Below, one piece after another: positions 11,001 to 16,473 of a stretch of 16,473 bases of DNA. Source of the DNA: Hemicentrotus pulcherrimus (Eukaryota > Echinodermata > Echinoidea > Camarodonta > Strongylocentrotidae); contig BEXV01001460.1 in assembly GCA_003118195.1 (NCBI GenBank), positions 93,992 to 110,464 of the forward strand. Direction: 5' to 3'. Under the pieces are notes generated by a model that was not told where the DNA came from, ran no database searches, and was given only the letters and a program-made list of their open reading frames with translations. A program made the translations under genes and the position numbers. Position 1 is the stretch's first letter. Each line of letters opens with the position of its first letter.

Positions 11001-14000
11001 TTAGCATTCATATGGTTCTTTGGAACTCTCCTTGCTGTGGTTCCCATCATTCCTGTGGACTATTTTGGAAACTTTTACGGAAGTAACGGTGTTTGTTTTC
11101 CGTTACATCTCCACGAGCCGAGGATGAGGGGATGGGAATATTCTGTCGTTGTCTTTTTAGGAATCAACTCCACTGCGTTCGTTGCTATAGCACTTTCATA
11201 TACAGGTAAATAACGTTGTCCAATACCTTACCAACCACTTCTAAAATCTTACTCTATCTGATCACTGCATCACGTCGATATTTAACTATAGAACATGGAG
11301 CTCAGATCAGCCCAGATATAAGGCGGAATTAACAACAAATCTGATGCCATTAGTATTTAAAACCCCACGGTACGGATAGGAAAACAAATGACCAAATACC
11401 GCAGACTCGCGCAAGACAATTACAAAATTAACCGCTGTATAATTGATCTAAGATCTGTTTTCAATGTAGAAAATAAGCCCCGGCTAATATTTTTTAATTT
11501 CAATTTGTCATTTGTCAATTTGTATTAATTTGCATATGTTTTGGTGAACATGGTGAAAACAATTGCATATATGAAATCTGACAAATGGTTTACTATAGTA
11601 ACGTTATCTGAAGTTGAAATAGAAGTTCGAATTTCACTTGCTAAATACACATTGTTACAGCTGGAAATCAATAAACACATAATTATGTAAGACAGATATG
11701 CGATGATTACGACGAACAGATGATGTACATGTTTAAACCAGAGAGTAGAGAATTAAATGAAATATTACGAAGGCTAACAGTTCAGCTTGTGTATTATGAT
11801 TCCCTGAACGAAAACAACTAACATTTCTAAATCTACGAACAATTTTCTGACAAGTTTTATCAGCTCACAACTTCTTTTCTTCTTGTTATTTCTCAAGGAA
11901 TGTTTCTGAGCATACGAAAGACACGAAGAGCAGCGGCTCAGTGTGGAATGAAAGGAGACATGGCGTACGCTAAGCGTTTCTTCTTTGTTATCCTCACCGA
12001 CTCTTTGTGCTGGTTGCCCATCGCCGTACTCAAGGTCATGTCACTTTGCAACTTCATTATATCAGGTGAGACCGGGGCAAAATGGCATTAACAGAAATAC
12101 TCTAATGGATGCCATTTATAACTTGGGTGGTTAGACTTTTTACAAAGAGATGAGATATGTCTGCTTTCTACATCAGTGGCATTAAAATCACAGAGTCCAT
12201 GAAGTGATAACGTAATGGAGGATAAGAGAAGAGAATACAATAGAGATGCTCTCATATTATTACCTCTAAAGACCCCCAAAATGGATAGCATCTTGAATGG
12301 TGTCAAAAGGAAGTTAGTCCTACACGATAAATCTTCATTAGATGCAATCGACTGTTGTTTTTGACTAAATCAAATTTTAGAGAAAGCTCCAGGAACACTG
12401 TAAAATAGATTGTACAATAAGTTGGGTGTGATAATAAAATTGATGCAAGGATTCCAAATGTTCGGATACAATATTATCTTCCTTTTTTCACAGCTTGCTA
12501 GATTTTTTTTTTTTTTGGTTCCATTTGTCCCCGAAATTCTTCTTTTGCTACTTTTCACTTCTTTAACATTAACCTTGCATTACAATTGAATCATTTTGTA
12601 TCACAGAAACCCTTTACGGCTGGATAATAGTTTTCGTTCTGCCAATCAACAGCGCCCTCAATCCAATACTGTATACCATCAGCACTACGTCATTTGCCAT
12701 GTGGTTCATGCGTCAGTTGAAGAGAGGTAAATTCAAGACATCTGGTTGCTACATCGGCAGTAATGTCGACATGTCAGAATTAAGAGGTTTGTTTTTGTAA
12801 ACCTTGTAATTGATGCACTTCTTGCATGTACTCCACATCTTGAAAAAGCATGAACGTGGCACTTAAATTCTTAGTTTAACGAAATACTGAGCAATTCTAT
12901 AAAGAAGCATATCAATATTTTCACTACGTCGTCGATTCTATTAAATGTTATCTAAAAAGTAATGATTGGAAGTTTTACCAAGTTCGTCTAACGAAGAATA
13001 GTTGAAATCGTAACATTTGTTGATGTGTGAAAAAGAAAACAAATATATCGATGTTGAATACCTACATATGGCTTATTTTGTTCTAAGCTGTTTTCGCGTC
13101 GGGTTGGGTTGTTGGGTTACACAAACTTTGTGAAAACATTACCGAATTCACGAAAACTTTTTTTACATGTACATTTGTGGAAACATTTTCATACAATCAG
13201 ACAAAGACGAAGTGTCCACCGCCTGCCTTTTTATGAACTCTTATAAGATTTCGTGTCTAAAAGAGTCGGGTCAAGACGTGAGTGTTATTTTTGCTGTAAG
13301 TTTTTCAGAATATGTCAGGTAAACTCGCCCCAATACTTTGGCGGTATGAGGGGGTATGTTTTACAAACGTTACATCCGACTCACCGGATATCAGGGCTAG
13401 ACTATTAACGAAAGTTCGTTTAACCCGAAGACGCGTGAAACGAAGGAAGCCCCTACACACCACTTATAAGGATCATCAATACGGGATCACATGTGGATAT
13501 CTTTCAAATTCTGATCTCATTGACTGAACGTTTTCACCATACCCTCTGTACCACAGGCCGTCCGATGGAAAATGAAATACCCATCGCTAGCAAAGGGGCG
13601 GACAATAAAGCCTAATAATGAGGACTAGAAATCAATTACAGATGAGGTACACAACTGTTAATCTGGGTTTGAATCGTCTGTCTCAATCGAAACCCACTTT
13701 TGATTTGATTTCTTTCACACTCGTCAAATATATATATTTTGTTAATGTCCATGCCACTATATAGCCCATTTAAACTGTTAGAGGCATTTTTTCCTCTTTC
13801 AGTTCGCACTAAATTTCTTCATTTTGTCTTGAGGGTGTTTTGCATGGAAAAATAACAATTTGATCAACGCTCATATGCACCTTCTCTGCCTGGTCTAATA
13901 TTAAATTGATTTATTAATGCTTAATATGATTTCTTCACTGCATTATACCATGGGCCTATGAGTATACTCTATTCACGTTGCCTCGATCGCTTAGCGATGT

Positions 14001-15841
14001 TATTCGGAGAGCTATGTCCAATATCTTACTGCATGACCTTAAACTGTCACACATCCCCCTCTTTGTCTCACTTCCTTTTATTTTCCTAATACTTTCTCAG
14101 AGGAGGGGTGGAATCTTCACTCTTCTTTCCATCATTGCAAATAGTAATCATGATGATGAAAGAATTACAGATATCCATCACCTTTAATGCTCTTCTAGGT
14201 TTAGTTGGTATCATTTGCTTTCATTCGTTTTGAATAAATGTCACAATTTTATTAACCATGGTAATAATTATAGTCTGGCTTAAACTTCTCGATGTCATGT
14301 GCTTTTTTTTTTCCACGAATGGAAATACGTCGAAATGAAAGAATGTAAACGTTGTCATGCATTTAGTGTTCTTAGGATTTAACTTGACGTGTTGTGAGTG
14401 TGCCAACTATTTTACTCGTTGCCAAGTATCGATAAATGTAGACAGCACTTTGAATTACATGAGCATTATGCTGATGACCGGTGTAAACGATGCTTAAATC
14501 GTCGATCTAAACGGGAATCCCAAGGTCAATCTTGAGATAAACTTACTGTCCTGATTCTAGCAATCTCTTACAACATGGGCCATTTGAAGGGGGAAATGCG
14601 AACAAACAAAATGCTCATAAATAAACCAATCATGCAAACTGATCGCATGATAACGAGCCATTTTCTGCTATCAGATTCTTGTGAAAGTCTGACTGCCATT
14701 TTAAGTTTCATAAATCCGGCGATAGAAAACATCTAAGGACAGAGGAAAAAATATTCGAAATTATGGAAAATATATAGGTCCCCAGATCTTAATCATGTTA
14801 GCAGACGGTAATATGAGGAACAGTATTGGGTGTCGGGCATTACATGCAATGGCATTGTGTCCATTTACAAAACATCGCTATCTGGTGCAGGTAAATAAAC
14901 GTAATGCAATTTAGTATATCATCGGGTATTGGCATAGTAGGGGACGGGGATGCTTATCCTTTTATCGTGTGACCGTGTGACCAATCACAAATGCCCTATT
15001 TGCACCAATCATGGGTCGATAAGAATTGAGTGAGGAATTGTAAAGAGGTTCGGTGTACTATTTCCGAACTTTGTTTCTATCATCATCCACAAATTGATGT
15101 GTGGATGCTATTTGGCTAAGGGGCTGGCAGCGCCAGGAGCGGCAATCCATCTCTAGGGTTGGGATAGGGAGGGGCGACCAATCCTTTCGAAAAGTTAATA
15201 CGGCATGTGACATACATTATTACATATGATATTGAATTGCGTGACTCCTCTCTCCCATTTTTCAGGAAAGATTACCCCCGTTCAAATTCGCTGCATAACT
15301 TTAAAGTGACTCCCAGACATGTTTTACTTAAATGGGGGTGGGATCCGATTATTAACAAACGTTGCTTGAAATTTCAGATAATATGGATTACATTTTTTTA
15401 AAGATGATATTCGAGAAAGTTGTGAATCGGTCATGAAATTGAGGGTAGGAAAAATATTAATTTTTAGGAGAAGGTACAGATAAGAATAATACCTATTGTC
15501 CAACCACACACAAATCAAATAATGTATCTTATTGAAATAGTGTTTTCCTATTTTCAGGTCGAATCGAGGAGTCCGGTGCCTTCACCTCGTATACAAACAT
15601 GCCAAAGCGTGCCTCGTTCTTTTTACCCACCCGCACCCATCACGTCAGCTCAAAGGTCGAAGCAATCCCTGCTGTTTCTAGCTATGTACCGTCCAGATCG
15701 GCAACGACCACGGCCATGACAAACAACAGTCGGCCACTTGACACTATTAACGAAGGAGAGATGGTTGACAACTCCCAAAGGCGAGGGAACCATCAATTAA
15801 GAAGAACTCCGATTGTGCGGTTATGTGACCTAATGGAATGA
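805..15841 (+). CDS. Relaxin-receptor-like LRR GPCR, 13 exons, 5' partial (whole gene model)
   Basis: Join of 805-876, 1900-1971, 3375-3449, 4372-4443, 5895-5966, 8106-8177, 8773-8844, 9883-9954, 10243-10472, 10753-11205, 11898-12065, 12607-12726 and 15558-15841. The 1834 bases begin with the last base of a split codon and then read openly for about 610 residues to TGA. Order: eight LRRs (residues 1-193 of the visible part), hinge (194-226), seven helices (about 227-503), tail (504-610). The hinge (EYCRYAPHVRTC, then SDGISS) and the TM7 string NSALNPILY are hallmarks of the relaxin-receptor (RXFP1/2, type C LGR) family. Known members are plasma-membrane receptors for relaxin/insulin-like peptides acting through G proteins. 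The ligand and G protein here are inference. A GRL101-type receptor with several LDLa modules is the main alternative and depends on exons upstream of the window. All splice junctions are GT-AG and phase-consistent. Confidence 0.93.
877..1899 (+). other. Intron between LRR exons A and B, with relic acceptor copies
   Basis: A phase 2 intron of 1023 bp. It contains three related pyrimidine-rich acceptor segments: one ending at 1358, one at 1803 and the functional one at 1899. A candidate decayed LRR exon follows the first. The 130-codon open frame on the opposite strand (1314-1706) has no recognisable domain and is largely the complement of pyrimidine tracts; I do not call it a gene. The stretch 960-1260 is locally C-rich and looks like old repeat sequence. 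Confidence 0.8.
1359..1430 (+). pseudogene. Candidate decayed LRR exon
   Basis: A strong pyrimidine tract and GCAG acceptor end at 1358. The following 72 bases have no GT donor at the expected end. In the phase demanded by the gene, the frame hits TGA after 19 codons, although a Phe sits at repeat position 15 where LRRs carry one. In the next frame the bases read SRNNAM, a stop, then AFHGIFDLL, which resembles the AFxGLxxL half of an LRR. This fits a duplicated LRR exon that lost its donor and acquired an indel. The match is short, so chance similarity is possible. Confidence 0.4.
1730..1910 (+). repeat. Tandem duplication of the exon B acceptor segment
   Basis: Two direct copies lie about 96-97 bp apart, starting near 1730 and 1827. 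Each runs GGCCTTG, CGC, TTTGCCTTTCAC, then a TTTTTGTTTACC tract and TTCCCTAGATTT. The second copy is the working acceptor of LRR exon B (AG at 1898-1899). The first (AG at 1802-1803) leads into FLS and a stop within a few codons, so it would not give a usable exon. Confidence 0.8.
1900..1971 (+). CDS. LRR exon B
   Basis: 72 bp, 24 residues, phase 2 on both sides. Acceptor CCCTAG ends at 1899; donor GTAAGT starts at 1972. The repeat opens FLNDNKM and closes GLEGLYWL; Asn at position 5, Phe at 15 and Leu at 18, 21 and 24 fit the LRR consensus. It is one turn of the extracellular solenoid. Its acceptor lies in a tandem duplication, so the splice machinery sees two near-identical acceptors 96 bp apart. 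Only this one leads into a full repeat and a donor. Confidence 0.93.
1972..3374 (+). other. Intron between LRR exons B and C
   Basis: A phase 2 intron of 1403 bp. It begins with a (TAG)n-rich region and is otherwise unremarkable AT-rich sequence. The Thr/Ser-rich open frame on the minus strand near 1896-2189 is only the complement of that microsatellite. No other exon or element is evident. Confidence 0.75.
2016..2167 (+). repeat. (TAG)n trinucleotide microsatellite, interrupted
   Basis: A long run of TAG/GTA triplets, purest at about 2055-2092, with GAA, TTG and ACT interruptions on both sides. It starts fewer than 50 bases downstream of the exon B donor. Because the reading frame ends at that donor, length change should not alter the protein. 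Confidence 0.93.
3375..3449 (+). CDS. LRR exon C (75 bp, 25 residues)
   Basis: Acceptor CGACAG ends at 3374; donor GTAAGT starts at 3450. The phase 2 frame requires the AG at 3373-3374, because the alternative AG two bases later breaks the frame. The repeat opens DMRNNEIRDL, so Asn is at position 5 and Ile at 7, and it ends LKSLVWL. It is one codon longer than all other LRR exons here. The usual Phe of the second half is replaced: the segment reads EGEALKDL. This makes it the odd member of the array, probably with a slightly different bulge on the convex face. Confidence 0.9.
3545..3663. mobile_element. MITE-like element, 119 bp, 12-bp perfect terminal inverted repeats
   Basis: The left end CCTCAGTCACAC is exactly complementary to the right end GTGTGACTGAGG. 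After an unmatched stretch the homology resumes (CGACTCCAAACTGACC against CGAATCCAGACTGACT on the complement), so the inverted repeats extend to nearly 40 bp. It has no coding capacity. A TA lies just outside both ends (TACCTCAG and GAGGCGTA), compatible with a TA target but not proven. The superfamily is not assignable by eye. Confidence 0.75.
3978..4174. mobile_element. hAT-like MITE, about 197 bp
   Basis: The left end CAGTGACAGATCCAAGGT and the complement of the right end CAGTGGCATATCCAGGGT agree at 15 of 18 positions. Termini of the form CAGTGGCGGATCC are typical of many hAT-superfamily elements, from general knowledge of the family. The interior has a locally GC-rich part around 4085-4140 and no transposase. 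A clean 8-bp target duplication is not visible; the flanks share only TAA(A)TG. This looks like an old non-autonomous copy. Confidence 0.6.
4372..4443 (+). CDS. LRR exon D
   Basis: 72 bp, 24 residues, phase 2 on both sides. Acceptor ATGCAG ends at 4371; donor GTAAGT starts at 4444. The repeat opens DFEGNDIRSL and continues ARSFAG, so Asn at 5, Ile at 7, Leu at 10 and Phe at 15 fit. It ends NTSLTVL, and NTS is a potential N-glycosylation sequon. It lies in the middle of the extracellular solenoid. Its donor could in principle also join the acceptor at 5315, which has the same phase. Confidence 0.93.
4648..4683 (+). repeat. Possible dispersed repeat, copy B
   Basis: Resembles 564-600 on the same strand: ATGCCTAAAGCGCATC, then a TTGGATAAGA core. 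The similarity is partial and neither copy shows clear ends. A shorter AAAGCGCAT match is also present near 7463. Confidence 0.35.
5316..5454 (+). CDS. Candidate alternative terminal exon (truncated ectodomain form)
   Basis: A long pyrimidine-rich stretch and TTGCAG acceptor end at 5315. Entered in phase 2, the phase left by LRR exon D, the frame is open for 45 codons to a stop at 5452-5454. An AATAAA follows at 5584-5589. The peptide reads EMLNAIDISWNALYEI early on, which fits the LxxLxLxxNxLxxL spacing of an LRR, and then becomes Lys/Glu-rich. If used, it would end the protein after the fourth visible LRR with no membrane domain. The same frame is open upstream to an ATG at 5179, so it could instead be a fragment of an unrelated, perhaps transposon-derived, frame. 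No transcript evidence is available. Confidence 0.35.
5895..5966 (+). CDS. LRR exon E
   Basis: 72 bp, 24 residues, phase 2 on both sides. Acceptor CCTCAG ends at 5894; donor GTGAGT starts at 5967. The repeat opens ILINNSIETI and continues RDAFTSL, ending GTLVEL. Asn at 5, Ile at 7 and 10, Phe at 15 and the final leucines fit the consensus. NNS is a potential N-glycosylation sequon. It continues the solenoid directly from exon D when the candidate alternative exon at 5316 is skipped. Confidence 0.93.
6213..6399 (+). repeat. 13-bp direct repeats bracketing a likely old repeat fragment
   Basis: AGTGCTCCTCAAT occurs at 6213-6225 and again at 6387-6399 on the same strand. The sequence between is purine-rich first and pyrimidine-rich after about 6310. 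It resembles the C-rich stretch near 1080-1250 only loosely. It may be a decayed repeat; no coding potential is seen. Confidence 0.35.
6486..6617. repeat. Duplicated 54-bp hairpin unit around a (GAAA)n spacer
   Basis: Two identical-looking 54-bp copies at 6486-6539 and 6564-6617 lie 78 bp apart and are separated by a 24-bp GAAA-rich spacer. Each contains a near-perfect hairpin: AGGTGATCTGTC, loop TAC, GACAGACCACCT, with one non-Watson-Crick position in the 12-bp stem. The repeated peptide visible on the minus strand is just this duplication translated. It may be a small minisatellite or the end of a mobile element. Confidence 0.85.
7480..7480. other. Single undetermined base (N)
   Basis: The only non-ACGT character in the window, in mid-intron just before a CCACGAAAG(A)n run. 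It does not affect any called exon. It may mark an ambiguous consensus call or a minimal join in the assembly. Confidence 0.99.
8106..8177 (+). CDS. LRR exon F
   Basis: 72 bp, 24 residues, phase 2 on both sides. A pyrimidine tract and CCGTAG end at 8105; donor GTAAGT starts at 8178. This is the most canonical repeat of the set. It opens DLSHNRISHLPEG, continues IFDGL and ends HTLEVL, with Asn 5, Ile 7, Leu 10, Phe 15 and Leu 18, 21, 24 all in place. It belongs to the C-terminal half of the ligand-binding solenoid. Confidence 0.95.
8178..8772 (+). other. Intron between LRR exons F and G
   Basis: A phase 2 intron of 595 bp, AT-rich. It contains a short GTTAGGGTTAGG stretch near 8421-8433. I see no exon, mobile element or structured RNA. 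Confidence 0.8.
8773..8844 (+). CDS. LRR exon G
   Basis: 72 bp, 24 residues, phase 2 on both sides. Acceptor TGACAG ends at 8772; donor GTAAGT starts at 8845. The repeat opens RLKNNPLFSLP and continues DVFRGM, ending TKLVDL. Asn at 5, Leu at 7 and 10, and Phe at 15 are present. The NNPLxxLP wording is typical of repeats near the C-terminal end of LGR-type ectodomains. Confidence 0.94.
9459..9500 (+). repeat. Compound (TA)n(TG)n microsatellite
   Basis: A pure TA run of about nine units is followed by GTGCG and a TG run of about nine units. It is intronic and 66 bp upstream of the inverted-repeat element at 9566. Confidence 0.95.
9566..9736. mobile_element. MITE, 171 bp, with roughly 36-40 bp terminal inverted repeats
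   Basis: The left end TCCTGGGCCCCGTCTT and the right end AAGACGGGGCCCAGGA are perfectly complementary over 16 bp. Complementarity resumes after a 4-bp difference over an ACAAAGA(A/G)TTG(C/A)GATC stretch, giving total arms of 36-40 bp. The interior is about 95 bp and non-coding. The left arm also contains a GCGATCGATCGC palindrome. I did not find an obvious target-site duplication. It is a folded, non-autonomous DNA transposon type; the superfamily is not assignable by eye. Confidence 0.85.
9883..9954 (+). CDS. LRR exon H (last LRR)
   Basis: 72 bp, 24 residues, phase 2 on both sides. Acceptor CTGAAG ends at 9882 and donor GTAAGT starts at 9955. The competing AG two bases later would break the frame. 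The repeat opens DLAEIMIGNI and continues VDMFQGL, ending TRLEKV. The usual Asn at position 5 is Ile, so the asparagine ladder stops here, while Phe 15, Leu 18 and Leu 21 remain. A degenerate final repeat before the hinge is expected for a capping unit. Confidence 0.9.
10243..10472 (+). CDS. Exon I: cysteine-rich hinge, TM1 and start of TM2
   Basis: 230 bp: enters in phase 2 (TTTTTAG acceptor ending 10242) and leaves in phase 1 (donor GTAAGT at 10473). It encodes AFDKFEYC, then YAPHVRTC and SDGISSFENLL, the hinge that joins the LRR domain to the membrane domain in relaxin-type receptors. C201 and C210 of the visible protein are the two hinge cysteines. TM1 covers about residues 227-250 and contains GN (N244, position 1.50). 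A basic first intracellular loop (RAFMKAENK) follows, and TM2 starts at HTVVVINLC. The frame stays open past the donor to a stop, so intron retention would truncate the receptor in TM2. Confidence 0.96.
10753..11205 (+). CDS. Exon J: TM2 to TM5 of the GPCR domain
   Basis: 453 bp, phase 1 on both sides. The acceptor CATGAAG ends at 10752 and completes a Thr codon, giving LCTADFLMG across the junction. D272 is the conserved TM2 aspartate. C306 at the top of TM3 and C384 in the second extracellular loop form the expected class A disulfide. The TM3 base reads ERY (330-332). TM4 is about 349-369 with W357. The second extracellular loop has DYFGNFYGSNGVCFP, a very RXFP-like wording. TM5 spans about 399-421. 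The donor is GTAAAT at 11206. An upstream ATG at 10674 in the same frame is intronic and is not the start. Confidence 0.96.
11206..11897 (+). other. Intron within the GPCR domain (TM5/TM6)
   Basis: A phase 1 intron of 692 bp from GTAAAT to CTCAAG. It is AT-rich, with no exon, repeat array or mobile element that I can recognise. Confidence 0.85.
11898..12065 (+). CDS. Exon K: third intracellular loop and TM6
   Basis: 168 bp, phase 1 on both sides. Acceptor TCTCAAG ends at 11897; donor GTGAGA starts at 12066. The junction gives SYTGMFLSIRKT, closing TM5. The short basic third loop (RKTRRAA) is the likely G-protein contact. TM6 spans about residues 444-471 and carries the class A toggle motif CWLP (458-461), preceded by FFFVILTDSL. 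The exon ends in the third extracellular loop. Confidence 0.95.
12066..12606 (+). other. Intron within the GPCR domain (TM6/TM7)
   Basis: A phase 1 intron of 541 bp from GTGAGA to TCACAG. It includes a T-run near 12506-12517. The open frames at 12088-12306 and 12370-12558 on the minus strand are in this intron and have no recognisable domain. Confidence 0.85.
12607..12726 (+). CDS. Exon L: TM7 and start of the cytoplasmic tail
   Basis: 120 bp, phase 1 on both sides. Acceptor TCACAG ends at 12606. TM7 spans about residues 481-503 with LPINSALNPILY; NPILY (495-499) is the NPxxY switch and N491 is the preceding conserved Asn. An amphipathic helix-8-like stretch (SFAMWFMRQLKR) follows. The donor chosen is GTAAAT at 12727, which matches the donor of exon J. 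A second, weaker phase 1 donor GTTTGT at 12787 would add 20 residues including a Cys that could be palmitoylated. Read-through would end at TAA 12798-12800. The 3' boundary is therefore less certain than the 5' one. Confidence 0.88.
12727..15557 (+). other. Long intron before the terminal exon
   Basis: A phase 1 intron of about 2.8 kb. It contains an open stretch to 12800, a possible alternative terminal exon at 13557-13615, and several acceptor-like sites (13308, 15264, 15378). Open frames at 13312-13527, 13978-14187, 14221-14406 (minus), 15207-15401 and 15324-15518 (minus) have no recognisable domain. No mobile element with clear ends was found here. Confidence 0.65.
13557..13615 (+). CDS. 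Possible alternative terminal exon (short C-tail)
   Basis: A pyrimidine-containing CCACAG acceptor ends at 13556. Entered in phase 1, as exon L requires, it encodes RPMENEIPIASKG and a few more residues, then stops at 13613-13615. An AATAAA overlaps the last codons (13604-13609). The tail would be short and lack the Ser/Thr-rich region of the main form. The exon is small, and other acceptors in this intron also give short open tails by chance, so this is a weak call. Confidence 0.22.
15558..15841 (+). CDS. Exon M: cytoplasmic C-terminal tail and stop
   Basis: Acceptor TATTTTCAG ends at 15557. Entered in phase 1 it completes a Gly codon and reads 93 residues to TGA at 15839-15841. The tail begins RIEESGAFTSYTNMPKR and is rich in Ser, Thr, Arg and Pro. 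KRAS is a basophilic-kinase-like site, and the Ser/Thr clusters (SATTTAMTNNS) are plausible arrestin or kinase targets. There is no membrane segment. The match to the donor phase, the long open frame and the downstream polyadenylation signal support it; the sequence itself is not one I recognise as conserved. Confidence 0.8.
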
Positions 15842-16120
15842 CGTTAGATTCCCATACTTGTGTGATCCATCTCGCCTGAAAGAGAGTCATCATCGAGGTG
15901 GAGGTGAAATCTCTCTTAAATTCGTTGCCTGACTTGACGGAGGACTGCGTCAGTGATTGATGCAGTAGCTGACGCAACAGTGGGAGTGACATTACACACG
16001 TATCATTTTTTTCTTTAAAGATTAGTAAACAATTTGGTAAATTAATGGTGAATGGGCCAATTGCCTTCACAGATTCGATTCGATCCCGCCCTCGAAATAA
16101 ATCAGTTATTAGGCCTCGCG
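15842..16120 (+). other. 3' untranslated region
   Basis: Sequence after the TGA up to just past the AATAAA at 16096-16101. The end is estimated from the usual 10-30 base spacing between signal and cleavage. The minus-strand open frame at 15747-16070 overlaps exon M and this region, and shows no domain. Confidence 0.6.
16096..16101 (+). terminator. Polyadenylation signal AATAAA
   Basis: A canonical hexamer 255 bp after the stop codon of exon M. It is the first AATAAA downstream of the stop. Confidence 0.65.
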
Positions 16121-16473
16121 ATTAATGGACGTTACTTTACGACATGATGTATATCATTAATTGTTTTATTGTTTATGTAATATATATATATATATATATA
16201 TATAATCTTCTTTGTAATCGAATATGCAATACCATATATCCTTTTTTCTGTCTAATGCTATTCATTCAATAACCAAATGGCATTGTACATTGACACTGTC
16301 ATTGAAATATCCATTTGTGGTAACCTGATATCGTATCATATTCCGCTACTATTCGTACCAATACAACATGGTCGGTGACGGCAATTTGATTTTTTGTTTA
16401 AATGTTTGGACTTCTGCATATCTCAACAATACTCATGGTTCTAAGTCAATGATTTAAATCACCTAATTTGTAT
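16121..16473. other. 3' flank, no gene seen
   Basis: AT-rich sequence with a (TA)n run at 16180-16204 and nothing else recognisable on either strand. Confidence 0.7.
16180..16204. repeat. (TA)n microsatellite
   Basis: About twelve uninterrupted TA units in the 3' flank of the gene. Confidence 0.95.

Noticed and set aside
13312..13527. 71-codon basic open frame with an AG just upstream
   Set aside because: Entering at the 13308 acceptor in the phase required by exon L hits a stop within a few codons. As a separate gene it has no recognisable domain.
15265..15309. Short in-phase tail after a TTTTTCAG acceptor
   Set aside because: It gives about 14 residues and a stop with no polyadenylation signal nearby. 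It is the type of tail expected by chance from any acceptor.
1..16473. tRNA, rRNA, CRISPR or operon-like features
   Set aside because: I looked on both strands and saw no cloverleaf, rRNA motif or regularly spaced repeat-spacer array; the window is eukaryotic intron-exon DNA.

Overview
The window is intron-rich, AT-rich animal genomic DNA. It holds one recognisable gene on the + strand: most of a leucine-rich-repeat G-protein-coupled receptor of the relaxin-receptor type (RXFP1/RXFP2-like, type C LGR). The organism is probably a marine invertebrate deuterostome such as an echinoderm, hemichordate or amphioxus. That guess rests on the receptor family, a relaxed gene layout with one LRR per small exon, many short inverted-repeat elements and (TAG)n/(TA)n/(TG)n microsatellites. 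I cannot fix the phylum from sequence alone.

Layout: 1-804 is the end of an upstream intron, starting with a G-rich minisatellite. From 805 to 9954 lie eight LRR exons (805-876, 1900-1971, 3375-3449, 4372-4443, 5895-5966, 8106-8177, 8773-8844, 9883-9954). Seven are exactly 72 bp and one is 75 bp. Every intron among them is phase 2 with a GTAAGT or GTGAGT donor. The exon at 10243-10472 carries the cysteine-rich hinge and TM1. Exons 10753-11205, 11898-12065 and 12607-12726 carry TM2 to TM7, separated by phase 1 introns. The C-terminal tail and stop are at 15558-15841, with an AATAAA at 16096. Joined, the exons read openly for about 610 residues. The signal peptide, any LDLa module, the N-terminal cap and the first LRRs must lie upstream of base 1.

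As a protein this is a surface receptor: the LRR solenoid should bind a peptide ligand and the seven-helix domain should signal through G proteins. The ERY, CWLP and NPILY motifs and the TM3-ECL2 cysteine pair are all intact, so the copy looks functional.

The rest is intron and 3' flank. It holds three likely MITE-type elements (3545-3663, 3978-4174, 9566-9736), a duplicated hairpin unit (6486-6617), microsatellites and a single undetermined base at 7480. The most interesting points are a triplicated splice-acceptor segment with a decayed LRR exon before the second LRR exon, a possible alternative terminal exon at 5316-5454 that would give a receptor with no membrane domain, and several phase-compatible endings for the C-terminal tail. 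I found no second gene, RNA gene, CRISPR array or clearly new system.
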